Shown here piece by piece: positions 28,094-36,374 of a stretch of DNA of 52,613 bases. The notes beneath the pieces are model-generated. The model saw only the letters and a program-made list of their open reading frames with translations, was not told the origin of the DNA and ran no database searches. This stretch comes from an uncultured Lewinella sp. (GTDB lineage: Bacteria > Bacteroidota > Bacteroidia > Chitinophagales > Saprospiraceae): positions 1 to 52,613 of the forward strand of contig CAJXPD010000035.1 of assembly GCA_913057785.1 (NCBI GenBank), written 5' to 3'. A program made the translations under genes and the position numbers. Numbering within the stretch: position 1 is the stretch's first letter; the number at the start of each line of letters is the position of its first letter.

Positions 28094-30910
28094 TTACTGT
28101 GTGACAAATTTTCTTGTGAATCGCTTGTTGTCCTGAATGATGCTCAAGACGTGGGATCCTTTTGCCACCTTATCTAGTCTGATAGTTTCTCGATAACTTC
28201 CAGCGAAGTTCGGAAGGTACTCCTTGTATACTTCTTGCCCATTGACGTCAAAGACCTGGATCAGTACTGGGCTAGCCGTAGATTGGAAGTTAACTAGCAT
28301 CTCACCGTTATTCGGATTAGGTGTTAGGTTAAAGTTGCCCAATTCAAGCTGTGCGGCAGAACTAGGAACTCTGGTGTTAGGTGTTTCGGTCTGCTTGTTA
28401 TCTGTATCTAGTTTGAACTTGATTGGGATGGTCAATTCCGTAGCCACTGCTTTCCCTTTATTCATGCCAGGAGTCCAAGTTCCCTCTAGGCTATTCAAGG
28501 CTACGTAGGCTGCTTTACCAAGCGCTGGAGATGGAGCTTTTACAACTTTCAAGTCATCCATCATGCCTTCTTTGGTTACTGTAAAGCTTAGAAGTACTGT
28601 ACCTTCTGCGCCTTCTTGCTTAGCTTCTTTGGGGTACTTCAGATTGCTATAAATGTACTCCAACATTCTTCTATCAGAGGTTGCTTTTCCTTCTGAAGGA
28701 TTCACGCCTGGGAATAAAGGCATTTGGTCCACTGTCTGCATAGGAGCTGCTCTTTCTCCTAGGTCAAAGCTAAAAGGAAGCTTCATTTCTACGTCGATTG
28801 CTTTACCATCCTTACGTCCAGGTGTCCATTTAGGCATGCTATTCACCATACGTAGTGATTCTTTCTGCAAGTCAGCATTTGTAGACCCCCCCGCTACCTT
28901 AGCGGCTGTGATAGTCCCGTTTTTCTTTACGGTAAAGGAAACAATTACTTTGCCTTCAACTCCAGCTTCTTTGGCAGACTTGGGATACTGCATGTTAGAG
29001 ATGATGTAATTTGCTAGGGCCTTTTTAGAGCAAGCATTTCGCATATTAGCGTTCGGCTGATCTTCACAATTGCCGAATCTTAGCAATTCGCTTGCTTCTA
29101 CGGACTTTTTAAATCCTTTGGTGTAGATTTCGACCACTCCATTTGCTCCTTTGTCACCATACTTTTCCTTAGCGGCTTCTCCTTTAATGACGTTGATGTA
29201 TTCAATATCATTAGGATTTAACTCGGTCATAGGATCATTTACACTTCGATCCATGATCTCGTCATCGATGACGAAAAGTGGCTGTTCAGTAGTACTGGCT
29301 GTACCTCGAATCTTAATCTTGGACTGTGCAGGTTTATTCATCTCGTCTTCGATAGATAGAGGTTCTTCTTTGATGATTTCAATCGTCGTCTCAGAAGCGT
29401 CGATCTTATCTATCTTTTCAATTTCCCCTTTAAGTTTGAAGAAGTTTCCACCTTCCTTCAGTTCTTCTTCGATCACTTCTCCCGAATTCTTAGTCGTAAT
29501 CTTTACCACACCATTTACGCCTTCTTCGCCATAAAGCGCTTTTGCGCTTTCTCCTTTAAGAACATCTATTCGCTCGATACCATCCGGGTTTAGCGCTTCC
29601 ATCTCTGACTTGGTCGCCACTTTCCCATCGATAACGTAAAGTGGGTCAAATTGATCACCATTGGTGCTTCGAATCCTGACGCCCGATCCAGGGGTGTCTT
29701 CAATAATTAGAGATTCTTTCTTTGGGGTAAAAGCATTGCGGAATTGACCTGCAATCATTTGATCATTTTCTACTGTAGTATCCATCCCGTAATGATCCGC
29801 TACCAAGGTTGCTACTTTGGTGATATCTTTTTTATGATTCGGGTGTGCTTGGATGTAGCTATCATATTTTCTGGCAAAAAGACCAGCTAATTTACCATCG
29901 ATATTCTCTTTTGAATGTGCTCGTTTGGCCAATATTGCGGATAATTCTTTTTTGATCTTGTCTAGATCAGGACCAGGGGTGCTCTCTTCTAAAACTATTT
30001 CTTCTGCTGGTGCCTCTACAGGAACCATCTTGTAAACTTTAGTAGGAGCAAAGGCCATTAGCATCAAAGCTAGAACTGGGAGGATGAAAGTGTATTTCAT
30101 CAAAGACCGTTGTGTAGACTTTTTCTTCGTCATCATGGTCAGGCGTTTTTTCAATTGTGAATGAATAAAATGATTCGCAATGGCAATCGGAGGTCCGGAC
30201 ATCGATTGCCGTATTAATAAATGGCCATAGCTTTTTCGTTTAGTAGTTTGTAGCACTGCCTCATCTGCTTGGTATTCATGGATCATCCGTAAGGATCTAC
30301 GGTAAAGCCATACGAGCGGGCTAAACCATAATACAATACCTATCAATTCCACCAATAATACATCTAGGCTGTGCCACTGTCGGATATGTTCAATTTCGTG
30401 AGTAATAATCTTTTCCTCATCGGCTTCGTTTAATGGAATCCGTTGACTTTGAAATAGCCAATGAAAAAAGGAAAAGGGTGGGTGAACACTCGGTGTCTTC
30501 ACAAGAGCGTATCCTGGGCGCTCCATTTTCGTGCCTCGCCAATACAACCAGGCTATCCGTAGTAAACCCATCGTAAATCTGATGGCCAATACCGCCACAC
30601 CAAGCAAGTAAGTCACAAATAAGCCCTGAATAAGTCGATCTCTAAAACTGGCCTCCTCTGCTACCACCGCTGTGGCAGTCATCCCAGCTAATTCCTCTAG
30701 ATCTAGGCTTACACTTGGGATTTCAATGATCTGCTCCACAATGATCTGGTACTCGACCAAGGGAATCAATAAACCTCCTACTAAACCCGCTAATAGATAC
30801 CAGCGGTTGTATTCAAAGAAGGTCTCTCGACTCAATACCAGGCTGTAGAGTAAATAAAATCCTAACCAACAGATGTTTACTTCTAGTACATAGTTCAACA
30901 TGAGCTCCAT
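28094..30910 (-). CDS. M56 (BlaR1-type) metallopeptidase fused to plug-like, TonB and T9SS-like domains
   Basis: 938 residues from the ATG at 30910; the frame opens at a TTG five codons upstream. Order: three or four membrane helices with an M56 peptidase domain (HEIEH at about 171-175, then HEYQADEAVL); a further helix near 275-295; a basic, likely disordered region; two repeats resembling the TonB-dependent receptor plug (PLYVIDGKV...IDVLKGESAKALYG and PLFVIDDEI...INVIKGEAAKEKYG). Next come two TonB C-terminal domains (MQYPKSAKEAGVEGKV and LKYPKEAKQEGAEGTV), and a final 75 residues like a T9SS sorting domain (LTPNPNNGEMLVNF, FDVNGQEVYKE, RKFVTQ). BlaR1 relatives sense cell-wall stress and cleave BlaI; a blaI gene lies directly upstream. 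The T9SS-like end on an inner-membrane protein is unusual. Confidence 0.88.
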   Translation of the reverse strand: MELMLNYVLEVNICWLGFYLLYSLVLSRETFFEYNRWYLLAGLVGGLLIPLVEYQIIVEQIIEIPSVSLDLEELAGMTATAVVAEEASFRDRLIQGLFVTYLLGVAVLAIRFTMGLLRIAWLYWRGTKMERPGYALVKTPSVHPPFSFFHWLFQSQRIPLNEADEEKIITHEIEHIRQWHSLDVLLVELIGIVLWFSPLVWLYRRSLRMIHEYQADEAVLQTTKRKSYGHLLIRQSMSGPPIAIANHFIHSQLKKRLTMMTKKKSTQRSLMKYTFILPVLALMLMAFAPTKVYKMVPVEAPAEEIVLEESTPGPDLDKIKKELSAILAKRAHSKENIDGKLAGLFARKYDSYIQAHPNHKKDITKVATLVADHYGMDTTVENDQMIAGQFRNAFTPKKESLIIEDTPGSGVRIRSTNGDQFDPLYVIDGKVATKSEMEALNPDGIERIDVLKGESAKALYGEEGVNGVVKITTKNSGEVIEEELKEGGNFFKLKGEIEKIDKIDASETTIEIIKEEPLSIEDEMNKPAQSKIKIRGTASTTEQPLFVIDDEIMDRSVNDPMTELNPNDIEYINVIKGEAAKEKYGDKGANGVVEIYTKGFKKSVEASELLRFGNCEDQPNANMRNACSKKALANYIISNMQYPKSAKEAGVEGKVIVSFTVKKNGTITAAKVAGGSTNADLQKESLRMVNSMPKWTPGRKDGKAIDVEMKLPFSFDLGERAAPMQTVDQMPLFPGVNPSEGKATSDRRMLEYIYSNLKYPKEAKQEGAEGTVLLSFTVTKEGMMDDLKVVKAPSPALGKAAYVALNSLEGTWTPGMNKGKAVATELTIPIKFKLDTDNKQTETPNTRVPSSAAQLELGNFNLTPNPNNGEMLVNFQSTASPVLIQVFDVNGQEVYKEYLPNFAGSYRETIRLDKVAKGSHVLSIIQDNKRFTRKFVTQ

Positions 30911-31015
30911 ATTGGGAACGAACAATGTTTAATGGAAAATGTAAAATGAATAGTGGAGAATGAAAAGATGCCAATTATTAATTCTTCACTACCAATTATC
31001 CATTAAAAATTATTC

Positions 31016-31043
31016 ATTCAACATTCAACATTCAACATTCAAA
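31016..31043. repeat. Heptamer tandem repeat, four copies
   Basis: ATTCAAC is repeated at 31016, 31023 and 31030, with a fourth copy ATTCAAA at 31037, ending immediately before the blaI stop codon (31044). The surrounding 100 bp has degenerate ATTCATT/CCATTA words. Probably a low-complexity slippage product; a regulatory role is not shown. Confidence 0.8.
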
Positions 31044-31421
31044 TTACTCATCCTCTGCTTCGTCTAACTTATCCAATAGATCAGACAAATCATTTAAGCT
31101 AAGGTTTTGTTCTTTCACCATAAAAGACACCAAGCGTTGCATAGACCCGTCAAAATAGTCTGATACAAATTTCTTCAGCGTTAAACTGCTGTAGTCCTGT
31201 TTGGTGATGGTAGGGAAGTACTCATAGGTTCTTCCGTAAGCTTTATGATCAAGGATGCCTTTGTCCTCCAAGGTTCTAACCACCGTAGAAACCGTGCTAT
31301 GTGGAGGCTTAGGCTGTTGCAGCTCATCGGCCATGTACTGGCGGATATCGCTGACTGTGCAGCGGCCTAATTTCCATATGATTTGCATGACTTCCTCTTC
31401 GGCCTTGGTTAATCTTTTCAT
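31044..31421 (-). CDS. BlaI/MecI/CopY-family transcriptional repressor
   Basis: 125 residues. Winged-helix DNA-binding domain at about 1-75 with the family pattern LTKAEEEVMQIIWKLGRCTV, PPHSTVSTVVRTLEDKGIL and HKAYGRTYEYFP, then a C-terminal dimerisation helix region rich in acidic residues. These repressors are inactivated by cleavage through a BlaR1-type M56 peptidase; here that partner starts 133 bp downstream on the same strand. The TPR gene ends 2 bp before its ATG, so it is probably the second gene of a three-gene unit. It may control this operon and the nearby tonB. Confidence 0.93.
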   Translation of the reverse strand: MKRLTKAEEEVMQIIWKLGRCTVSDIRQYMADELQQPKPPHSTVSTVVRTLEDKGILDHKAYGRTYEYFPTITKQDYSSLTLKKFVSDYFDGSMQRLVSFMVKEQNLSLNDLSDLLDKLDEAEDE

Positions 31422-31423
31422 AA

Positions 31424-32677
31424 TTACCTTTTGCTTAGATGGATGATTTCCTTTAGCTGTTTAATTCGCTGTGTGCTGTACTCACGAAATTTTTGATCAT
31501 TGCTAGCCAAGTATTGGTCGTAATACTTGAGTGCTGGTTTCTTATCTCTATAGTACAGATCACAGGCGCGAGCCAAATGAAATAGATACTCAGATTTTGG
31601 TTCGTACTGATAGGCTTTTTTGTAGCGATTAATGGCAGATTTGAATTGGTTCTCACTCATGTGAATCGAGGCCAGATCACTCTGGTAGGTCCCCATCTGC
31701 TCAGAAATGCCCAATTCAATCGCTAGTTCTAAGTGCTCGATACTCTTTTCCATGTCATCGAGCGCTTTGTAAGCCAATCCCAGATAGTGATGTGTTCGAT
31801 CGCTATCTTTCCCTCTGGATACGATACGTTCTAGATGAAAGATCGAACGATCTAGGCTATCCAAACGAAGATAAGCAACGCCCAACATCATCTGGTAATA
31901 ATCACTTGTATCTCCTTGGGCCATTGCTTTTTCAATCGCATGGGTAACAGTCGGGTAATCTTTTCGCTTTTGAAACAAGCGGGCCTGGTTATACAAGAGC
32001 TTGATGTTGTTTGGGTCGATATTAAGCCCTTTCTGTAATACCCTTTCAGCATATTCGAGTTCGTTCATCGCTAGGTATATATCGCTGAGCTGATCGATAA
32101 TTTCTACATCCCCTTCGTTTAATTCATGTGCGCGAATAAAAAAAGCTATGCCTTGAAGAGGTTTGTTCAGACGCATGGAAGCATATCCCATTCGTTTGAA
32201 ATAGTAACTATTCGTCGAGTCGATGCCTATCAGTTGTATGTATTGGCTTTCAGCCTCCTGGTAGTTGCTCATGCGCTCATAAATAGAGCCCAAGGAACTT
32301 AATGCATTAGTATTCAGCGAATCAATGGATAATACCTTCTTATAGAACAGGCTAGCATCTGGATAACGACCCATTTGAAAATTGCAGTAAGCGATCTTCA
32401 AAAGGTAGGTGGTATTTTCTTGATCGTGAATATGGCATTCACTTAGCAGACCTAGTGCCTGATCAAACTGAAAACCATTCATCAACTCTAAAGCTTCGTG
32501 ATACATCTTGGCCGTTGAAAGCGAATCTTGAGATTGCCCGATCAAGGGGGTAACAGTGGTGCTTAGCAAGATCAAAAATGTCAAACAACTTGATGTTAGA
32601 AGCTGTAATAATCTTGATTTACGCTGCAATAAATTTAGCGTTTCCTCTACGATTAATTGCTTAACTGGTACAAACAT
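31424..32677 (-). CDS. TPR-repeat protein with signal sequence
   Basis: 417 residues from the ATG at 32677. The frame opens eight codons upstream at a TTG. An N-terminal hydrophobic segment (about 30-50, LLTSSCLTFLILLSTTVTP) suggests export or membrane anchoring. The rest is a run of roughly ten tetratricopeptide repeats (for example AYCNFQMGRYPDASLFYKKV, LSSLGSIYERMSNYQEAESQ, LYNQARLFQKRKDYPTV, AYQYEPKSEYLFHLARA). It is a protein-interaction scaffold; partner unknown. It ends 2 bp before blaI, so it is cotranscribed with the BlaI/M56 pair and may be the envelope component that they respond to. Confidence 0.85.
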   Translation of the reverse strand: MFVPVKQLIVEETLNLLQRKSRLLQLLTSSCLTFLILLSTTVTPLIGQSQDSLSTAKMYHEALELMNGFQFDQALGLLSECHIHDQENTTYLLKIAYCNFQMGRYPDASLFYKKVLSIDSLNTNALSSLGSIYERMSNYQEAESQYIQLIGIDSTNSYYFKRMGYASMRLNKPLQGIAFFIRAHELNEGDVEIIDQLSDIYLAMNELEYAERVLQKGLNIDPNNIKLLYNQARLFQKRKDYPTVTHAIEKAMAQGDTSDYYQMMLGVAYLRLDSLDRSIFHLERIVSRGKDSDRTHHYLGLAYKALDDMEKSIEHLELAIELGISEQMGTYQSDLASIHMSENQFKSAINRYKKAYQYEPKSEYLFHLARACDLYYRDKKPALKYYDQYLASNDQKFREYSTQRIKQLKEIIHLSKR

Positions 32678-33076
32678 ACGTCCCTTTTTTTGTAAGTGCA
32701 ACTATTTTGTACGATTTATAACTAAAAATTACGTTATAAAGCGTTTTCTTTAGTTTAGATGCAGGAAAATGGAGGAATGGTGGGTGCGTCCGACAATTTT
32801 TTTAAGCCAGTAGATATGGTAATTGTAATGGTTTGCTAACCGGCTGGGAGAGGAATGGATCACTGGAGGGGAAACAAAAAACCTCCGAAATGCGGAAGGC
32901 ACTCGGAGGCTGATGGTTTATTGGGGGCCGAATAAGTGTTAGTGCTAACGTGATTTTTGACAGTTCTGAGAGCACGGCGCTTTTAGAGGACAGAAGTAAG
33001 AAGGCAGAGGACAGATAGGAAAAGGCAGACTATAAACCTCCGTATCTGCTATCTGTCCTCTTACCTCTGCTCTCTC
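32678..33076. other. Intergenic region between TPR and tonB genes
   Basis: About 400 bp with no gene. It contains a terminator for tonB (listed separately) and a 13-bp inverted repeat (33006-33018 with 33049-33061, 30-nt loop) just after the tonB stop. There is a short duplicated word AGAGGACAGA (32995 and 33007). The TPR promoter must lie below about 32760, but no consensus -7 box was found. Confidence 0.55.
32876..32909 (-). terminator. Intrinsic terminator for tonB
   Basis: Stem cctccga (32882-32888) with tcggagg (32903-32909). On the minus strand it is followed by six T. It lies about 170 bp past the tonB stop. Confidence 0.7.
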
Positions 33077-34006
33077 CTACTGCAACTTAAAACGAATGGG
33101 TAAATTAAATTGAACTCTTACTGCCCGACCTTGTTGCTTCCCAGGGTGCCAGCGCAGTCGTTGTTTCTTCAGGAACTTTTTATCCTTCATCAAGTTGACA
33201 ACTCTTAGGGCTTCATTTCCGCAACCACCAGCGAGATCCCGTACAATCTCGGTGTTGGAGATTTCTCCATTGGGCTCAACTATAAATCGGATTACAGCTT
33301 GTCCTTCAATATTATTTTCTCTGGCAATGGAAGGATACTTAATGTTTTTAGAAAGGAAGGTAAGCAGGTTCTTATCAGAGCATTGCTTGCGTTCCGCCTT
33401 ATTGAAAATATCTACGCAATCGCCAAAGCTGGGCATTTCTTCTACTGCTATAAAGAAATCTGGACCCTCATCCTCTGGTTCCGGTGGCGGCGGAGGAGGA
33501 GGGGGGACTGGTTTGTTTTCTACCTTGGGGGGTGCAATCACTTCGGTATCCTCCGTAATGCTAAGGTCTTCAAATTCCGGTTCATCTTCGTCCAGAATCT
33601 CTTCGTCAACGACCGGCTCAACCACTGGCGGCGGTGGAGGCGGCGGTGGCGGAGGAGGGTCTTTGGTGATGGGCGGAACTTGATCTAGATCCTCATATTC
33701 GCCAATCTCTAGGTTAGCAAATTCAGTTGTATCATAGGTCGTCCAACTGAAAGCCAAGATGGTCATTGCTAGTGCAATGGAAAGTCCAAATCGAAACAGG
33801 GTATTGCTCCAACGGAAGATATCGACCTTGGGATATTTTGTTCGGTTGGTTATAGAGATGATGGTTGCCTCGTCTTCCATAGACTGCTGGCTAGCCCTTT
33901 TCAACCAAAGGCGCCAGGCCCAGATGAGTGTAAAAACGGCGATGACCATCCCTGTGCACGCCAATAGCAATTGGGTGCCATCAATGCTGATAGCAAGCAA
34001 AGTCAT
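33077..34006 (-). CDS. tonB: Energy transducer TonB
   Basis: 309 residues. Two N-terminal membrane helices (about 8-34 and 71-90) precede a proline-rich spacer with two polyproline tracts (eleven Pro near residue 115, eight near residue 166) alternating with acidic stretches, which spans the periplasm. The C-terminal TonB domain (about 215-309) has IKYPSIARENNIEGQAVI and RVQFNLPIRF. Before it lies a Cys pair (FGDCVD...QCSDKN) that also occurs ahead of the first TonB domain of the M56 fusion. TonB passes proton-motive energy to outer-membrane receptors. No exbB/exbD genes are adjacent. Confidence 0.92.
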   Translation of the reverse strand: MTLLAISIDGTQLLLACTGMVIAVFTLIWAWRLWLKRASQQSMEDEATIISITNRTKYPKVDIFRWSNTLFRFGLSIALAMTILAFSWTTYDTTEFANLEIGEYEDLDQVPPITKDPPPPPPPPPPPVVEPVVDEEILDEDEPEFEDLSITEDTEVIAPPKVENKPVPPPPPPPPEPEDEGPDFFIAVEEMPSFGDCVDIFNKAERKQCSDKNLLTFLSKNIKYPSIARENNIEGQAVIRFIVEPNGEISNTEIVRDLAGGCGNEALRVVNLMKDKKFLKKQRLRWHPGKQQGRAVRVQFNLPIRFKLQ

Positions 34007-34175
34007 AGTATTAAAATTTTACGTGTAATGGAATTTGCGCCCAAGAATGCGGCGCGGCTGGTAGATCGACGTCGTTTTTCGACTAACAATTAAAATAGAC
34101 TTTGGCCAAAAGGCCTATTTCAACGGCTGGTATATAGGAGTAGATGTAAAGATGTTGAGTTTTGGTGTGTGGCCA

Positions 34176-35921
34176 CTAATTTCGGCCTCTACTTCCACGT
34201 CTGTTTCCTTGGTTTGTATTTTGAGATCCTTGGCGATTAGCATTGGGTTCTGGCTCTGGTAATTTTTCACCGAGAAGTACGGAGGCTTCCACATCCCAAT
34301 TGGCGCGCACCTCTTCAATTGGGCGGCTATAGATAGGTTCGGGTTGTCGCTGTGTGTCGTACTCGCCGGTATCCCATCGGCCATTACGATTTACATCGGT
34401 AATGATACGGATAGTGTATTTAGCTGCAGACAGATTGGTGATAGAACGTTGATAGCGCTCACTACCACTGACAATCCATCGAGAAACCAAGGCATCACTC
34501 CGCCCGAGGAGCTCCATGATATATTGAGCCGTGGAATCAAATCCAGTCAGCGTCAAGTTGAGATTGCCATAATTCTTGAGGAGATTAGCTTGATAATCCT
34601 TGACAATACTATCCTGATTATTCAAGCCATACATATCTGTAATGGCTCCTGGCAAAATCTCAAGCGCATAAATCATTCCCTCTCTCCAAGGATAATCCAT
34701 TTGCAATTGTTTGTTAGCCAGGGTGTCGAAGGATAGCTCCGGTTGAACTCGCGTTCTGAGGGTATCCTCGTAAAGGAAGAATAAGGAAGTATCTACAGAC
34801 CCGATGGGTTGGTTAAAGTTAAGCGATATGGGTTCGCTGGGTTTAAATCGTTTGCTCGTACCCCCACCAAGTACCTTGAAGACGGTCTCTTCCATATAGG
34901 GGGCGCGATCGCCTGGACGGACACGCACAGTATCGCTAACTAAAGTATCTTGCCGAATATAAAGCGACCAGTTTTGTCGTCCCACCTGATCATACCAAAC
35001 CTTTAGCGTATCCTTATCATACTCATAGATTACTTGTTGCTCGAGCGTGTCATAGGACAAATCAAGACGAGCGGCATCTATGGGTTCACTGAATTGGACC
35101 TTAAGCAGACCGTAGATTGTGGAGTCTACATCTTGGATGCGGTAAGGTTGGGTCTCGGTGAAGAGTCGAATGGTAAGATCCGAACTGGTGTCACCATTTA
35201 TTTGTACCAGTGTATCAGGGAAACCAATGGCTTCATTGGCTTGATTGAAGAGATAGTTTAGGTCACCATCTTCCAAGGCGAAGGCCCTAAACGTTCCCTC
35301 TTTGACATTCTCAATCGTGAACTTTCCCAATTTATCCGTTTTGGCAAAGTAGAATGGTCTTTCTGTACGTACCACCGTATCGGAAAGGTTCTCATACAGC
35401 ATCACACGAATGTCCTCCTTGGGCTCTGCTGTCTGAGCGTCAATGATGGTACCGCTAAAGGTCAAAGAATCCAGGAAATCTCCAGTTGAAAACACAAAAC
35501 GAAGGTTCTCTGCGGGATTTCGTTCAGTTAAATCTTTGACGGCTTCCCCAAAGTTGATGGTATAAGTGACATTTTCTTTCAATACTTCATCATCGGCGAA
35601 ATCAACACGTACCGTACGTTTACGTAGGCTAATATCCAACTGATTATCGAGGGGCGGAGAAACCACCACTTGTTGGAAAATCTCACTGACTTGAACCCAC
35701 TCGTCAAAGGTGAGTTCGATGCGTTGTTTTTCAAAATTGGTTTGGAAATTCGGAGAAGAGTCCTCGTCTACCACTGCAGGAGGAGTTTCATCCCTGGGAC
35801 CTCCAGTGGGAGCTAGCGGATTCGCGCAGGCTTGCAAGCAATAGAATAAGATTGCTAAAACAACATAAGGGTGATAGACAATTGCAGAGAAGTTAGAGCA
35901 AAAGGAAAAGCCTTTTCCCAT
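34176..35921 (-). CDS. Lipoprotein with SbsA-type Ig-like domain
   Basis: 581 residues from the ATG at 35921, chosen because it starts a lipoprotein signal (VVLAILFYCLQAC with the lipobox Cys about residue 32). The frame is open to 36053, but a -7 box at 36041-36048 implies transcription starts below that codon; an ATG at 36014 is the alternative. After the Cys comes NPLAPTGGPRDETPP, then an SbsA/Big_5 Ig-like domain (LTFDEWVQVSEIFQQVVVSPP, VTYTINFGEAVKDLTERNP). Several further beta-sandwich segments follow, and a basic Asn/Gly/Arg-rich tail (NQGNRRGSRGRN). Such proteins are surface or periplasmic; role unknown, possibly in envelope or gliding functions. Confidence 0.82.
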   Translation of the reverse strand: MGKGFSFCSNFSAIVYHPYVVLAILFYCLQACANPLAPTGGPRDETPPAVVDEDSSPNFQTNFEKQRIELTFDEWVQVSEIFQQVVVSPPLDNQLDISLRKRTVRVDFADDEVLKENVTYTINFGEAVKDLTERNPAENLRFVFSTGDFLDSLTFSGTIIDAQTAEPKEDIRVMLYENLSDTVVRTERPFYFAKTDKLGKFTIENVKEGTFRAFALEDGDLNYLFNQANEAIGFPDTLVQINGDTSSDLTIRLFTETQPYRIQDVDSTIYGLLKVQFSEPIDAARLDLSYDTLEQQVIYEYDKDTLKVWYDQVGRQNWSLYIRQDTLVSDTVRVRPGDRAPYMEETVFKVLGGGTSKRFKPSEPISLNFNQPIGSVDTSLFFLYEDTLRTRVQPELSFDTLANKQLQMDYPWREGMIYALEILPGAITDMYGLNNQDSIVKDYQANLLKNYGNLNLTLTGFDSTAQYIMELLGRSDALVSRWIVSGSERYQRSITNLSAAKYTIRIITDVNRNGRWDTGEYDTQRQPEPIYSRPIEEVRANWDVEASVLLGEKLPEPEPNANRQGSQNTNQGNRRGSRGRN

Positions 35922-36040
35922 GCGCCATGAATTAACCGGCTCGGCTTGCGTAGTATTGACTAGTAGCGGGCCATCACTCGAATTGGCCGTAGTACCTCTA
36001 TGAGGAATCTCCATTCTAACTCCATTTAAGTTGCGAGCCG

Positions 36041-36048
36041 CAAATATA
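36041..36048 (-). promoter_or_regulatory. Candidate -7 box for the Ig-like lipoprotein
   Basis: On the minus strand TATATTTG matches TAnnTTTG. The implied start near 36034 rules out the ATG at 36053 and leaves 36014 or 35921. Confidence 0.5.
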
Positions 36049-36053
36049 GGCAT

Positions 36054-36374
36054 ACTCTCGGCGAATTTGCGCTCAATTGGCGATGCAATCGAATGCTAAA
36101 CGCTTAATCGCCCAAAATTGGAGGTACTTATACTTAGGTTTAACTTTCTATTGGCTTTTCAAGCTAGCAGAGATCAGAAGCCTTCAAGACTTCTGATCTC
36201 TGCTAGTCTAGAAATGGATTAATAGCTCTGTGGTCGCTCGATCTGCATTTTTAACTACTTCTCAAGAGGATGGCATCCGTAAGGAACGCTGTGTCTAGCC
36301 CTAAATTTTCCATTCATACCAAACCTGTGGTAGGTCTTTGCCAGGGCTCCTAAATTGCTCCTAAAAACTAAAAC
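36054..36374. other. Divergent intergenic region with hairpin and shared motif
   Basis: About 320 bp between divergent genes. It holds a 17-bp perfect inverted repeat (36164-36180 with 36190-36206, 9-nt loop). It also has a 28-bp element at 36299-36326 that is similar to one at 39653-39680 upstream of the DUF2911 gene. Confidence 0.6.

Noticed and set aside
31016..31043. Short repeat array as CRISPR
   Set aside because: The unit is only seven bases with no spacers and no cas genes nearby.
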